Source: Silicimonas sp. (lineage in GTDB: Bacteria; Pseudomonadota; Alphaproteobacteria; Rhodobacterales; Rhodobacteraceae). Taken from it: a stretch of 64,000 nucleotides of DNA. Location: contig JAOXSD010000032.1 of NCBI GenBank assembly GCA_025800205.1, positions 1 to 64,000 of the forward strand, given 5' to 3'. Shown here piece by piece: positions 20,410-30,291 of this stretch. A program made the position numbers and the translations under genes. Position 1 is the first letter of the stretch, and each line of letters starts with the position of its first letter. The notes below the pieces were generated by a model, which was given only the letters and a program-made list of their open reading frames with translations, made no database searches and was not told the DNA's origin.

Positions 20410-21195
20410 ATGCGCGCACTAACAATTGCCGCCACCGGGATGAGCGCCCAGCAAACCCGGGTCGAGGTGATCTCGAACAACCTGGCGAACATGAGTACCA
20501 CGGGCTACAACGCGCGCCGCGCCGAGTTTGCCGACCTTCACTATCAGCAGGCCGCCCGGCCCGGCACGATCAACGCCACCGATGGCACGGTCCTGCCCAC
20601 CGGCGTGCAGCTTGGCCTTGGCGTCCGGCCCACCGCCGTGTCGATGACCGTGTCGCAGGGCAGTTCGATCGCCACCGGCGGCGAGCTGGATATCGCCATC
20701 GAGGGCAATGGCTATCTCGAAGTCACCCTGCCCAACGGCAATTCCGCCTATACCCGCGACGGCGGGCTGAAACGCTCGGCCGATGGGCTGATCGTCACCT
20801 CCGACGGCTATGGGGTGGTGCCCAATATCACCGTGCCGGAGGACGCGCGCAGCCTGTCGATCAATGCCCAGGGCGAGGTCTATGCCAATTTCCTCGACCG
20901 GACCGAGCCAGAGTTGCTGGGCCAGTTCAACCTCACCGGTTTCGTCAATCCCAAAGGGTTGGAGGCGGTGGGTTCGAACCTGTTCCTCGAATCGCCCGCA
21001 TCGGGCGCACCGATCACCGCTTCGCCGGGCTCCGACGGGCTTGGCACCCTGCGCCAGGGTTATCTGGAAGAAAGCAGCGTCGATCCGGTGCGCGAAATCA
21101 CCGAGCTGATCGAAGCCCAGCGCGGCTATGAGCTGAATGCCAAGGTGATTTCGGCCGCCGACCAGATCCTGGGGGCGACGGTTCAGATCCGATGA
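20410..21195 (+). CDS. flgG: Flagellar distal rod protein FlgG
   Basis: MRALTIAATGMSAQQTRVEVISNNLANMSTTGYNARRAEF. Confidence 0.96.
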   Translation: MRALTIAATGMSAQQTRVEVISNNLANMSTTGYNARRAEFADLHYQQAARPGTINATDGTVLPTGVQLGLGVRPTAVSMTVSQGSSIATGGELDIAIEGNGYLEVTLPNGNSAYTRDGGLKRSADGLIVTSDGYGVVPNITVPEDARSLSINAQGEVYANFLDRTEPELLGQFNLTGFVNPKGLEAVGSNLFLESPASGAPITASPGSDGLGTLRQGYLEESSVDPVREITELIEAQRGYELNAKVISAADQILGATVQIR

Positions 21196-21632
21196 TGCGC
21201 CCTGTCCTCCTGATCGCCCTTCTCGCCACCCTGCCGGTGGCCGCGGTGGCCGAAACGCTCACCGCCACACGGCTGGTGCGCCCGCAGACTATCATCGGTC
21301 CGGGCGATCTGGGCGTGATGGCCCAGGTGATCCCCGGTGCGCTCCGTCCCGAGGACGATATCGTCGGGCTCGAAGCGCGGATCACGCTCTATCCCGGGCG
21401 CCCGATCCTGCCCAATCACGTGGGCCCCGCCGCTCTGGTGGAACGCAACCAACCGGTGGTGGTGTTCTTCAAACAGGGCGGATTGACCATCGCCACCGAC
21501 GGCCGCGCCCTGTCGCGCGGTGCCGAAGGCGACATCGTGCGGGTGATGAACCTCGCCAGCAGACACACGGTCAGCGGCAAAGTGCAGCCAGATGGCAGCG
21601 TCGTTGTCCTTTCAAGAGAGATTACAAGATGA
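21192..21632 (+). CDS. flgA: Flagellar basal-body P-ring formation protein FlgA
   Basis: Signal peptide; SAF-like VRVMNLASRHTVSGKVQPDGSVVV. Confidence 0.88.
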   Translation: MMRPVLLIALLATLPVAAVAETLTATRLVRPQTIIGPGDLGVMAQVIPGALRPEDDIVGLEARITLYPGRPILPNHVGPAALVERNQPVVVFFKQGGLTIATDGRALSRGAEGDIVRVMNLASRHTVSGKVQPDGSVVVLSREITR

Positions 21633-22351
21633 GACCAGTTCCCCTTTTTGCCGCGCTGATCCTGGCCACAGGGTGCAGCAAGCTCGAGGAAGTCGGCAAG
21701 GCGCCGCGCTTCACCCCGGCCCACAACACCGCCGAAGTGCAGGCGATGGCCTTTCCCGCCTATGCCGAGGCGCCCGCCTCCATCGAAGGGGATCGCGCCT
21801 CGCTCTGGAGCGGCGGGCGCGGCTCGCTGTTGGGCGACCGCCGGGCAGGCCGTGCTGGCGACATCATGACCGTGGTGATCGAGATCGACGAAAGTGCGGA
21901 GATCTCCAACGCCACCGCCCGATCGCGCAATGGGTCCGAAAATTCTGGGGCAACCCAGCTCCTGGGTCTGCCGCAGATCGTCAACAAGGCTCTGCCCTCA
22001 GGCGCCTCGCTGGCCAATGCGGGCAATTTCAACTCTACCTCCTCCAGCGATGGTCAGGGCACGGTGCGGCGCAGCGAGTCGCTTGAACTGCGGGTCGCGG
22101 CCACCGTCACCGATGTGCTGCAGAATGGCGTGTTGCGCATTCAGGGAAGCCAGGAAGTGCGGGTGAATTTCGAAATTCGCGAGTTGCTGGTGACCGGCTA
22201 TGTGCGGCCCGAAGACATCTCGCGGCGCAATGAGATCACCTATGACAAGATCGCCTCGGCGCGGATTTCCTATGGCGGGCGGGGCCAGATCACCGACGTT
22301 CAGCAGCCACGCTATGGTCAGCAGATCGCCGACATCATCCTGCCGTTCTGA
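21629..22351 (+). CDS. flgH: Flagellar L-ring protein FlgH
   Basis: Lipobox [68 protein letters not shown]. Confidence 0.95.
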   Translation: MRPVPLFAALILATGCSKLEEVGKAPRFTPAHNTAEVQAMAFPAYAEAPASIEGDRASLWSGGRGSLLGDRRAGRAGDIMTVVIEIDESAEISNATARSRNGSENSGATQLLGLPQIVNKALPSGASLANAGNFNSTSSSDGQGTVRRSESLELRVAATVTDVLQNGVLRIQGSQEVRVNFEIRELLVTGYVRPEDISRRNEITYDKIASARISYGGRGQITDVQQPRYGQQIADIILPF

Positions 22352-22359
22352 GGGCCGAC

Positions 22360-22848
22360 ATGGGTAAACTGCTCCCCATCATTTTCCTGATCCTCGGCGT
22401 CGCCATTGGCGGCGGCGCGGGCATCTTCCTCAAACCCGAGGAGGTGCCCTGCGAAGGCGAGGAATGCGAGGAACTGGCGGCGGCCGCCGCCGCTGCGGCG
22501 GAAGAAGAAGCTGCGGAAATCGAGGAACCGAGCTACATCGCCATGAAGGCGCAATTCGTGGTTCCGGTGATCGAGAACGAACTGGTGAAATCTCTCGTCG
22601 TCATGTCGATCTCGCTCGAGGTGGCGCCGGCAGAAACCGAATATGTCTTCAGCCGCGAACCCAAGCTGCGCGACACGTTCCTGCAGGTGATGTTCGATCA
22701 TGCCCATGTGGGCGGGTTCGACGGCGCCTTCACCGAAAGCGGCCGCCTGTCGGTTCTGCGTGTGGCGCTTCTGGAAGCCGCCCATACGGTGGTCGGCAAG
22801 CGGGTTTCAGATATCCTGATTACCGATATCGTCCGCCAGGAGATTTGA
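22360..22848 (+). CDS. FliL-like flagellar basal body-associated protein (paralogue 1)
   Basis: Single N-terminal TM helix, acidic linker, FliL-like periplasmic domain; directly after flgH. Confidence 0.7.
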   Translation: MGKLLPIIFLILGVAIGGGAGIFLKPEEVPCEGEECEELAAAAAAAAEEEAAEIEEPSYIAMKAQFVVPVIENELVKSLVVMSISLEVAPAETEYVFSREPKLRDTFLQVMFDHAHVGGFDGAFTESGRLSVLRVALLEAAHTVVGKRVSDILITDIVRQEI

Positions 22849-23232
22849 CATCAGGCCAAGCGCTTCCAGGCGCTTGGCCTCCCGCGTCTTGCGCGCGTGA
22901 TCCTTGGCCTGATCGGCCAGCGTTTCCACCACCCCATGTTCCGCAATGACCCGGCCCGAGCGCTGGCGCACGATGTCATACTCGGCGCGCGCCTTGGCCA
23001 GCAGCCCCTGTCGGCGCTGCAATTCCTGCGCCCGCCAGATCAACCAGCGATCCAATGCCGCCGCTTCGTCGGCATCCTGCGGCGCGGGCGGGGCCACCAT
23101 CAATTCCGCAACCCGGGCTGCGGCTGCATCCCGTTTGGCCGCCGCCTGACCGAGCTCGGCCAGGGCAGCCTTCTCGCGGGCCTGGGTCAGCTTCACCAGC
23201 GGTGCCAATCGGGCGGGGTCGGGCAGGCGCAT
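22807..23232 (-). CDS. Coiled-coil FliJ-like hypothetical protein
   Basis: 141-aa helical protein; TGATG start/stop overlap with the flhB stop; 3' end overlaps convergent fliL-like gene by 42 bp. Confidence 0.6.
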   Translation of the reverse strand: MRLPDPARLAPLVKLTQAREKAALAELGQAAAKRDAAAARVAELMVAPPAPQDADEAAALDRWLIWRAQELQRRQGLLAKARAEYDIVRQRSGRVIAEHGVVETLADQAKDHARKTREAKRLEALGLMSNLLADDIGNQDI

Positions 23233-24320
23233 CAGGATCTCCGGAATTTCGCCTTGGCCCGCATCGCGTCGGCAAAGCGAATCGCAGCGGCAATGGCGCG
23301 GTAATGATCGACGGGGATTTCCTCACCCAGATCGACCGTGGCATGAAGCGCACGGGCCGTCGGCGGGTCACGATAGATCGGCACGCCATGTTCATTGGCC
23401 TTCTCGCGGATCCGCGCGGCCACCTCATCCACCCCCTTGGCCACGCAAATGGGCGCGGTGCCACGGCTGCGCTCCCATTTCAACGCCACGGCGTAATGCT
23501 CGGGGTTGACCACCACCACATCGGCGTCCTGGACGTCCTGGATCATCTGATTGGTGGCAATGTCATAGGCCTTCTGGCGCCGCGCCTGCTTGGTGTGCGG
23601 ATCGCCCTCGGTTTCCTTGCTTTCGTCCTTCATTTCCTTCAGCGACATGCGTTGCTTGCGGAAGAACTGCGCGCGCTGGAAAACCAGATCGGCGGCCGAG
23701 ATCACCAGAATCGCCAGGGCCGAGGCGGCAAGGAAGCGAAAGCAGATCGCCGCCGTCACATCGAGGGCGGCGGCCACCGGCAGGGATGGCATTGCGATGA
23801 TCTGATCGAGCTTGCCATAGAAGACGAAGCCCGCGACCAGCGAATAGACCATCAGCTTGGCAAAGCTCTTGACGAAATTGAACAGGCCTTCGCGCCCGTA
23901 TTTCTGTTTCGCATTGCTGATGGGAGAAATCCGGCTGAGCTTGGGCTCCAGTTTCTTGGGCGCAAAGACCAGCGCGCCCTGGGCAAAGGCGGTCAGCAGC
24001 GCAAGAAAGAACGGCAGGCTGAACCAGACGAAGACGGTGCCAAAAAGCGCAAAGAAGATGCCGCCGAAGGAATGGCGCCCACCGACGCCAAAGACGCTTT
24101 CGGCCAGCATTTCCGGCCGGTCGATAAAGGGCAGAAGCGCGGAGCCCGAACGGATCATGGCCCAGTACCCCGCCATCAGCGCGGTGACCAGCACCCCCAG
24201 ATAGACCGAAAAGGTGATCAGATCCTGCGAAATCGGGACTTCACCGCGTTTTCTGGCTTCTTCCAGTTTTCGCGGTGTGGCCTCATATGGCTTTTCGCCA
24301 CTGTCCTCTTCTTCGGCCAT
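23232..24320 (-). CDS. flhB: Flagellar export protein FlhB
   Basis: EKPYEATPRKLEEARKRGEVPISQDL; NPEH autocleavage motif (VVVNPEHYAVALKW). Confidence 0.96.
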   Translation of the reverse strand: MAEEEDSGEKPYEATPRKLEEARKRGEVPISQDLITFSVYLGVLVTALMAGYWAMIRSGSALLPFIDRPEMLAESVFGVGGRHSFGGIFFALFGTVFVWFSLPFFLALLTAFAQGALVFAPKKLEPKLSRISPISNAKQKYGREGLFNFVKSFAKLMVYSLVAGFVFYGKLDQIIAMPSLPVAAALDVTAAICFRFLAASALAILVISAADLVFQRAQFFRKQRMSLKEMKDESKETEGDPHTKQARRQKAYDIATNQMIQDVQDADVVVVNPEHYAVALKWERSRGTAPICVAKGVDEVAARIREKANEHGVPIYRDPPTARALHATVDLGEEIPVDHYRAIAAAIRFADAMRAKAKFRRS

Positions 24321-25096
24321 CAGCGCACCGCAAAGGGCGACCGCAGACGGTCACTGAAGAGTTCCGCCCAGAGCCACAGCATCAGAGGCGCGGTCAGGGC
24401 GAGAAGGATCAACGCGCCCATGGTGATCGCAGGGGCGCCGACGAACGCCACCATCAGCTGCGGCATGGCGCGGTTGATGACGCCGAGGGCGAGGTTGTAG
24501 AGGAGTGACACCGCCATGAAGGGCGCGGCCAGCGTGAAGGCAAAGGCGAAGCTGGCCGACACCGCATCGACCGCCCAGCTTGCCAGATTGCTGCCGCCGA
24601 TCACATGGCCGGGGCCGACAAGTTCGTAGGAGCGCATGAACAGGATCGCGGCCTGAACGTGAAGACCAAGTTCGGCGGCAAGGGCCAGGGCGGCAAGGAG
24701 CAGGATGAAACCGATGGCCGGTTGCGGGTCGACCGAAGCGCCGCCCAGAAGCTGCGACAGCGAGGTGGATTGCGCGGAAATCGTCGCCGCCACCTGAAGC
24801 GCCATGATGACAAGCCGCAGGGACAGGCCGATGGCAAGGCCGGTGATCACCTCCGCGCCGGCCAGGAGCAGCACGGGACGCTCAAGCGCCGGGCTGGCCT
24901 GCAGATCCGGCAGAACCGCAGGCGCCACCACAAGGGTGAAGGCGATGGCGGCGGCCAGTTTCACCCGCATCGGCACCATCATTTCGCCAAAGGCCGGCAT
25001 GAACATCAAGACGGCACCGATCCGCAGGAAGACCAGCAGAACAGGCAGCAGGATCTGCGGCGCAAGGCCGAAGAAATCCGCAAGCGCCAGCGTCAT
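24320..25096 (-). CDS. fliR: Flagellar export protein FliR
   Basis: Polytopic; FLRIGAVLMFMPAFGEMMVPMRVKLAAAIAFTLVV. Confidence 0.93.
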   Translation of the reverse strand: MTLALADFFGLAPQILLPVLLVFLRIGAVLMFMPAFGEMMVPMRVKLAAAIAFTLVVAPAVLPDLQASPALERPVLLLAGAEVITGLAIGLSLRLVIMALQVAATISAQSTSLSQLLGGASVDPQPAIGFILLLAALALAAELGLHVQAAILFMRSYELVGPGHVIGGSNLASWAVDAVSASFAFAFTLAAPFMAVSLLYNLALGVINRAMPQLMVAFVGAPAITMGALILLALTAPLMLWLWAELFSDRLRSPFAVR

Positions 25097-27159
25097 GCGG
25101 GCACCAGCCCGACAAGCGCCGGGCGCGCTTCGCTGCCCAGTTCCTCGAAGGAGAGAACCGGGTTGGTGATGCCCTTGGCCGACAACAAGGTGCGCAGGAA
25201 CCGCCGCCGCTGGACCGAGGTGATCACCGCCGGGAAATGGCCGGCTTCGCTGGCGCGATTCAATTTCTCGGTCACGCCATTGGTGAGCTTCTGGAACAGA
25301 TCGGGCGGCAGTGCCACGTCACCGCCCTGGGCCGGATCCAGCTGGTGGCTGGCAAAGGCGGTTTCCCATTCGGGCGACAGTTGAATGAGCGGCACCGAAC
25401 CATCGGCCGACCGCACCTCGGCCACGATCTGGAAAGCGAGCCGCTGGCGCACATGTTCGCAGATCGCCTCGGGCGACGCACCGGCGGTCCGGCCTTCGGA
25501 CACCGCTTCGACGATCATCGGAAGATTGCGGATCGAGACACGCTCGTCCAGCAGAAGCCGCAGGATCGAAAGCAACAGATCGGTGGGCACCTTTTCCGGG
25601 ATCAGCTCATCGAAGAGCCGCCGGTTCGCCTCGCTGCGGGTTCCGTCGCTCAGGCTGCAAAGCTCATCGAGCAGGCGGCGCAGGGCCTTGAGGCTCAGAA
25701 TGCGCGGCAGGTTGGTCTTGATCACCTCCAGCAGATGGGTCGCGAGCACCTCGGCCGGATTGACCACGGTGGCGCCTGCAAGGGCCGCGTCATCGGCATC
25801 CGCATGGGCCAGCCAGCGGGCCGGTGCCCCATAAACGGGTTCCTTGACGTCGCGGCCAACGGGGATCGCCGCCTCTTCGGGGGGCAGCAGCGCCAGCACC
25901 CGGGACGGATCGAGATTGTCGCGCGCCTGTTCCACACCCTGCACCCGGATCACATATTCGCCAGGCGCAAGAGCCGCGTCATCGGTCAACCGGATATCGG
26001 GCAGGATCACCCCGAACATCACCGCCACATGCTGACGCATGTTGTTGATCCGCGCATCGAGCCCAGTGGCCGGATCAAGGATCATCGGCACCAGATCCTG
26101 GGAAAATTCCACGTGGATTTCATCAAGGTCGAGCACGTCGCCCATGGTTTTTTCCACGGGTGCTGCGTCTTCGGCATCCTCCTCGGCCAATTCTTCTTCG
26201 GGCGGTTTGTTCGCCATTCGCCATGCCAGATAGCCAAGGACCAGAGCCCCGGCCAGGAAGGGCACGAAGGGCAGGCCCGGGAACAGCGCGAAGATCGCCA
26301 TCAGCACGGCCACGGTTGCCAGCGCCGGCGGGTACTTGCCAAGCTGAGCCAGGACCGCCAGGTCGGCCGCGCCCTTGGCGCCGCCACGCGACAACAGCAG
26401 CGCGGTCGCGATCGAGATGATCACGGCGGGGATCTGGCTGACCAGCCCGTCGCCGACGGTCAGGATCGCATAGGTCTCAAAGGCGCGGCCGATCTCCATG
26501 TCATGGATCGCGACGCCAATGATCAGCCCCATCACCAGGTTCAACAACGTGATCAGGAGCCCCGCCACCGCATCGCCCTTGACGAATTTCGACGCACCAT
26601 CGAGCGAGCCGAGGAAGGTGGTTTCCGCCTGTTCGATCTCGCGGCGCCGCTTGGCTTCCGCATGGTCGATGGCGCCGGCCGACATGTCACTGTCGATCGC
26701 CAATTGTTTGCCCGGCATCCCGTCGAGCGCAAATCGCGCGCCCACTTCGGCCATCCTTGCTGCACCCTTGGTGATCACCATGAAGTTCACGATCAGGAGC
26801 ACGCCAAAGACCACGAGGCCGAGGAACAGGCTGCCCGACATGATGAAACTGGCAAATCCCTCGATCACTTCCCCTGCCGCCGAAGTGCCGGTGTGACCCT
26901 GACCGATGATCAGCTTGGTCGAGGAAATGTTGAGCGACAGCCGCAGCATCAGGGAGGCCAGAAGGACGGTCGGGAAGGAGGAGAAGTCAAGCGGGCGTTC
27001 GACGAAGATCGTGACCGTGAAGATCAGGATCGCGAAGGAAAACGATGCGGCGAGGCCGATATCGAGCACCCAGGCCGGCATGGGCAGGATCATCATCACG
27101 ATGATCGCCATCAGGGCCATGGTCATTAGAACGGTGGGGCTGAACAGGCGCGGCATCAA
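25093..27159 (-). CDS. flhA: Flagellar export gate protein FlhA
   Basis: FPTVLLASLMLRLSLNISSTKLIIGQGHTGTSAAGEVIEGFASFIM; RFALDGMPGKQLAIDSDMSAGAID. Confidence 0.97.
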   Translation of the reverse strand: MMPRLFSPTVLMTMALMAIIVMMILPMPAWVLDIGLAASFSFAILIFTVTIFVERPLDFSSFPTVLLASLMLRLSLNISSTKLIIGQGHTGTSAAGEVIEGFASFIMSGSLFLGLVVFGVLLIVNFMVITKGAARMAEVGARFALDGMPGKQLAIDSDMSAGAIDHAEAKRRREIEQAETTFLGSLDGASKFVKGDAVAGLLITLLNLVMGLIIGVAIHDMEIGRAFETYAILTVGDGLVSQIPAVIISIATALLLSRGGAKGAADLAVLAQLGKYPPALATVAVLMAIFALFPGLPFVPFLAGALVLGYLAWRMANKPPEEELAEEDAEDAAPVEKTMGDVLDLDEIHVEFSQDLVPMILDPATGLDARINNMRQHVAVMFGVILPDIRLTDDAALAPGEYVIRVQGVEQARDNLDPSRVLALLPPEEAAIPVGRDVKEPVYGAPARWLAHADADDAALAGATVVNPAEVLATHLLEVIKTNLPRILSLKALRRLLDELCSLSDGTRSEANRRLFDELIPEKVPTDLLLSILRLLLDERVSIRNLPMIVEAVSEGRTAGASPEAICEHVRQRLAFQIVAEVRSADGSVPLIQLSPEWETAFASHQLDPAQGGDVALPPDLFQKLTNGVTEKLNRASEAGHFPAVITSVQRRRFLRTLLSAKGITNPVLSFEELGSEARPALVGLVPA

Positions 27160-27929
27160 CGCATCTCCATCATCGGTTGCGCGCGCGCGGCGCCGAAGAG
27201 CGAGCCGGAGGCCGCCGTGTCATGGGGAACGAGCGAACCGGGGGTGCCCGGAGCGCCGGATTGCAGAAGCGGAAACCGGTTGATCCGCGCGATGATTGCC
27301 ACCGGATCGGGTGCGGTGGGCGGCGGCGCGCTGGCCTGCTGGACTGGCGGTTGGGCCGGGGCGTGCATCGACGGATCCAGATCGCCGAGCCGGGCGCGGA
27401 TGCTGTTGAAACGCTTGGCATATTTCCGGGCGAACTTGGGCGTGCGGGAATGATAGGCGCCCGCTGCCTTCGACCAGTCGCCAAATTCCTCGTAAAGATC
27501 GCTCAGGAACGAGGCCGCGTAGCGGGTGTTTGTCAGCGGGTCGAACATCGCTTCGATCGAGTCGAAATGTTGGCCGTGCCAACGATAGTTGATCTGGAAA
27601 CAGCCCACGTCAAAGCTGCGGGCGCCACGGGCGAAATGCTTGTCCACATAGGCCCGCGCGGCGGCGGCGCTGTCGAACCATTTGCCCTTGCCCTCCATAT
27701 TGACGGTCCAGGGCCAGGGCAGGAATCCATCGGCATTCTTGCGGCCGGTTTCGGTGAGGGAAATGGCCCGCAACACATCGACGGGAACGCCGGTTTCGCG
27801 AGACACGGTCAGCGCCGCGTTTTGACAGATCGCTGCGGTCGGGCGCCGGTCGGCCTGGGCCGGGGACAGGATCGCGCAGCAGGAAAGTGCCAGCAACAGG
27901 GCACGAAAGACGGAAAATGGGACAGGCAT
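27156..27929 (-). CDS. Lytic transglycosylase (SltF-like, flagellar cluster)
   Basis: SLT-type fold motifs RAISLTETGRK...VGCFQINYRWHG...FDPLTNTRYAASFLSDLY; signal peptide. Confidence 0.87.
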   Translation of the reverse strand: MPVPFSVFRALLLALSCCAILSPAQADRRPTAAICQNAALTVSRETGVPVDVLRAISLTETGRKNADGFLPWPWTVNMEGKGKWFDSAAAARAYVDKHFARGARSFDVGCFQINYRWHGQHFDSIEAMFDPLTNTRYAASFLSDLYEEFGDWSKAAGAYHSRTPKFARKYAKRFNSIRARLGDLDPSMHAPAQPPVQQASAPPPTAPDPVAIIARINRFPLLQSGAPGTPGSLVPHDTAASGSLFGAARAQPMMEMR

Positions 27930-27996
27930 CAGGCTTTCTGCTCGTTCAGACCTACCTTTCTGGCAGGCTCAAGTCATCCTATTGCAGGATGTCTTG

Positions 27997-30291
27997 CTAA
28001 TTGGTGAACGCAGCACCGTCGGGAGCGATTTCCGTTTCGGTCAGAAGGGTCTGCACATGGCGGCGGCGATCCTGGGTGGCGAGGATCAAACGCCCATTGG
28101 CCGGGGTCTCCTCATCCTCCTTGGCCGCGTCCTTCTCCACCGATGAGAAAGCAAGGGATCGGGCCGCATCGGAGAGCGCGCCGGTCTGGCCTTCAATGTC
28201 GCGCGCCGCGAGCCAGGTCCAATCGCCCGCGCGCAAGGCCGATTGGGCCGCATCCTCGACCGCGCCACTGCGTTCGAAGGCCCGGGTGGCCGGTCCGTTC
28301 TGACCGATCTGGCTCAAGACGATCCCCAATTGCCGGGCCGCAGCGGCGTCTTCCCGACCCGTCAGAAGCAGAATGGCCTTCTGCGGATCACCGGTCGCCG
28401 CATAGACCCGGATCAGGGTTTCCAGCGCCTCGTTCGAGCCCGGTTCTTCCAGCACATAGGCCCGCGCGCGGCTTGCCAATCCGATCGACAGCAGCCGCGC
28501 GGCCACATCAAACCGACCCGCCTCGGTGATCTGATCCACCGCATAGAGTTTCGAAAGCCCGACTTCGGACCGCAGGAAAGCCCCGTCATCCGCATGATGC
28601 GCTGCGGCGACAATGGCCATGCGGGCCAGGGCGCCACGGGTGTCGGCATTCAGCCCCGGTGTGTCCTCGGCCAGTGCATGGCGCAGGGCATCGAACTGCC
28701 CGAGTGCAATCCGGCCGCGCAGACCCGCAAGGTTCAGGGTGCTGGCAATCTCGTTGCCCTCGGTGGCACGCGCCAGGGAGGGGGCGTCTTCGACCCAGAC
28801 CGGATTCGGCGCCATCTCACGCCGTTCCGCATCCTCGAGAAGTTCCAGAAGCGCTTCGGCGGCCGTCACATCGGTGCCGTTGGAAATCTCCACCAGCGTG
28901 TCGCGGGCCTTGTCGGGCCGTGTGCCGCCAAGCTCCATCCGCGCCGTCACCAATTCGCTTTCGTTCGATTGCAGGCCGCCTCGTGCCACTGCATTCACAG
29001 CATTGCGGGCCGCAGCCTCAAGGCCCACTTCGCGCAGACGTTCCGCCAGAACCGGCCCGAGATGGGCCCGCTGATGGGGTGAGAGCGCCGAAAAAGTGGC
29101 GAGAATGATATCCACCGAATCGGGGACCATCTCCCGGTCAATGGGTTTCGCCAAAGCCGCCCAAAGCGCCACCTGACCCTGACAATAGATCTGCCCATCA
29201 AGCACCGAAGATGTGCTCCGCCCATGATCGACGATCTCCGCGAGCGCCAGCAACAGCGCCTTGTCGCGCCCCTCCTTCATGTGAAAGGCGGCGGCGGCGG
29301 CTTCGACACCAAAACCGAGAGAAATGTAATAACGTGCCAGCGCCTTGGCGCCGCGGGGCGTCACCTCACCATCCTCACCATAAGCCGCATGCCGCAGGGC
29401 CCCGATGGTGGAAATGTTGGTCGTGTCGCCCCAGGCCGCCAGATCCACGTCACGATCGGTAAAGCAGATATTGCCCTCATCGGTGGGCGCATGGCCGTCG
29501 GGCGCCACGGAGACCGCCCTGTCAAGGCTGGTCACGATCTTGATGTTCGAGCGGTTGGCAATTCGGGCAGGGAGCGCTCCCCCGGCCGCCTGACCCGTCT
29601 CGCTCACATCGGCCTCCGGCGCGATCAGCCCCTGGGCCGCCGCGCGCGACAATTCCCGGCTGAGCATCTCCACCGCCTGTGTCTGCGATGCGTCCGGCAC
29701 CGCGAATCCGAGGCGATCGATCACATCAAGCCCCGCCGAGGCCGAGGGCCAGGGCAGTGCGGGCGGCGGTGTATCCGTGGTGCTGGCTTCGACCACATCA
29801 CTTGGTGGTTCGGGCACATTCATCGGCACGGGCGCCGGGGCCGGTGCAAGGGCTTCGGCCACGGCAAGGTCGGTATCGGGGATTTTCGGCTGCGCCGGCG
29901 GCTCGACCTGGACATTCTCCACCGGAGCCGGGGACAGCGGGTCGCGCAATTCCACCACCAGGCTGCTGGCGCCGAACGGATAGACATCGGCGGCACAATC
30001 GCAGGCCATCTGCACCGCGATCCGACCGCTATCGCCCTCCGCGCTCAGCCCGTCGATCCGCGGGTTCTGCGCTGCCCCATCCTGATCGGCACTGTCGATC
30101 CGGATTTCCGCCCCCTCGAACGCCAGTTCGAGCCTGCGGTCGTCAAGTCTGGAGGACCATTTCGGCAATTGCTCGAAGGTCAGGATCAGCCGGGTCGATT
30201 GCGCCCCGTTGCCGATGCTGACCAACACCTGTTCTGCAAGCGCCGCGCCCGGGATGAGCGCAAGACATGGGATCAGCCAGAGCCACCTCAT
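27997..30291 (-). CDS. Large secreted protein with AMIN-like N-terminus and helical (TPR-like) C-terminal half
   Basis: 764 aa; signal peptide MRWLWLIPCLALIPGAALA; beta-rich AMIN-like segment; long helical region; ATGA overlap with motA. Confidence 0.8.
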   Translation of the reverse strand: MRWLWLIPCLALIPGAALAEQVLVSIGNGAQSTRLILTFEQLPKWSSRLDDRRLELAFEGAEIRIDSADQDGAAQNPRIDGLSAEGDSGRIAVQMACDCAADVYPFGASSLVVELRDPLSPAPVENVQVEPPAQPKIPDTDLAVAEALAPAPAPVPMNVPEPPSDVVEASTTDTPPPALPWPSASAGLDVIDRLGFAVPDASQTQAVEMLSRELSRAAAQGLIAPEADVSETGQAAGGALPARIANRSNIKIVTSLDRAVSVAPDGHAPTDEGNICFTDRDVDLAAWGDTTNISTIGALRHAAYGEDGEVTPRGAKALARYYISLGFGVEAAAAAFHMKEGRDKALLLALAEIVDHGRSTSSVLDGQIYCQGQVALWAALAKPIDREMVPDSVDIILATFSALSPHQRAHLGPVLAERLREVGLEAAARNAVNAVARGGLQSNESELVTARMELGGTRPDKARDTLVEISNGTDVTAAEALLELLEDAERREMAPNPVWVEDAPSLARATEGNEIASTLNLAGLRGRIALGQFDALRHALAEDTPGLNADTRGALARMAIVAAAHHADDGAFLRSEVGLSKLYAVDQITEAGRFDVAARLLSIGLASRARAYVLEEPGSNEALETLIRVYAATGDPQKAILLLTGREDAAAARQLGIVLSQIGQNGPATRAFERSGAVEDAAQSALRAGDWTWLAARDIEGQTGALSDAARSLAFSSVEKDAAKEDEETPANGRLILATQDRRRHVQTLLTETEIAPDGAAFTN

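Noticed and set aside
25237-27129. 630-aa plus-strand ORF antisense to flhA
   Set aside because: His/Arg/Gln-rich mirror frame; flhA is unambiguous.
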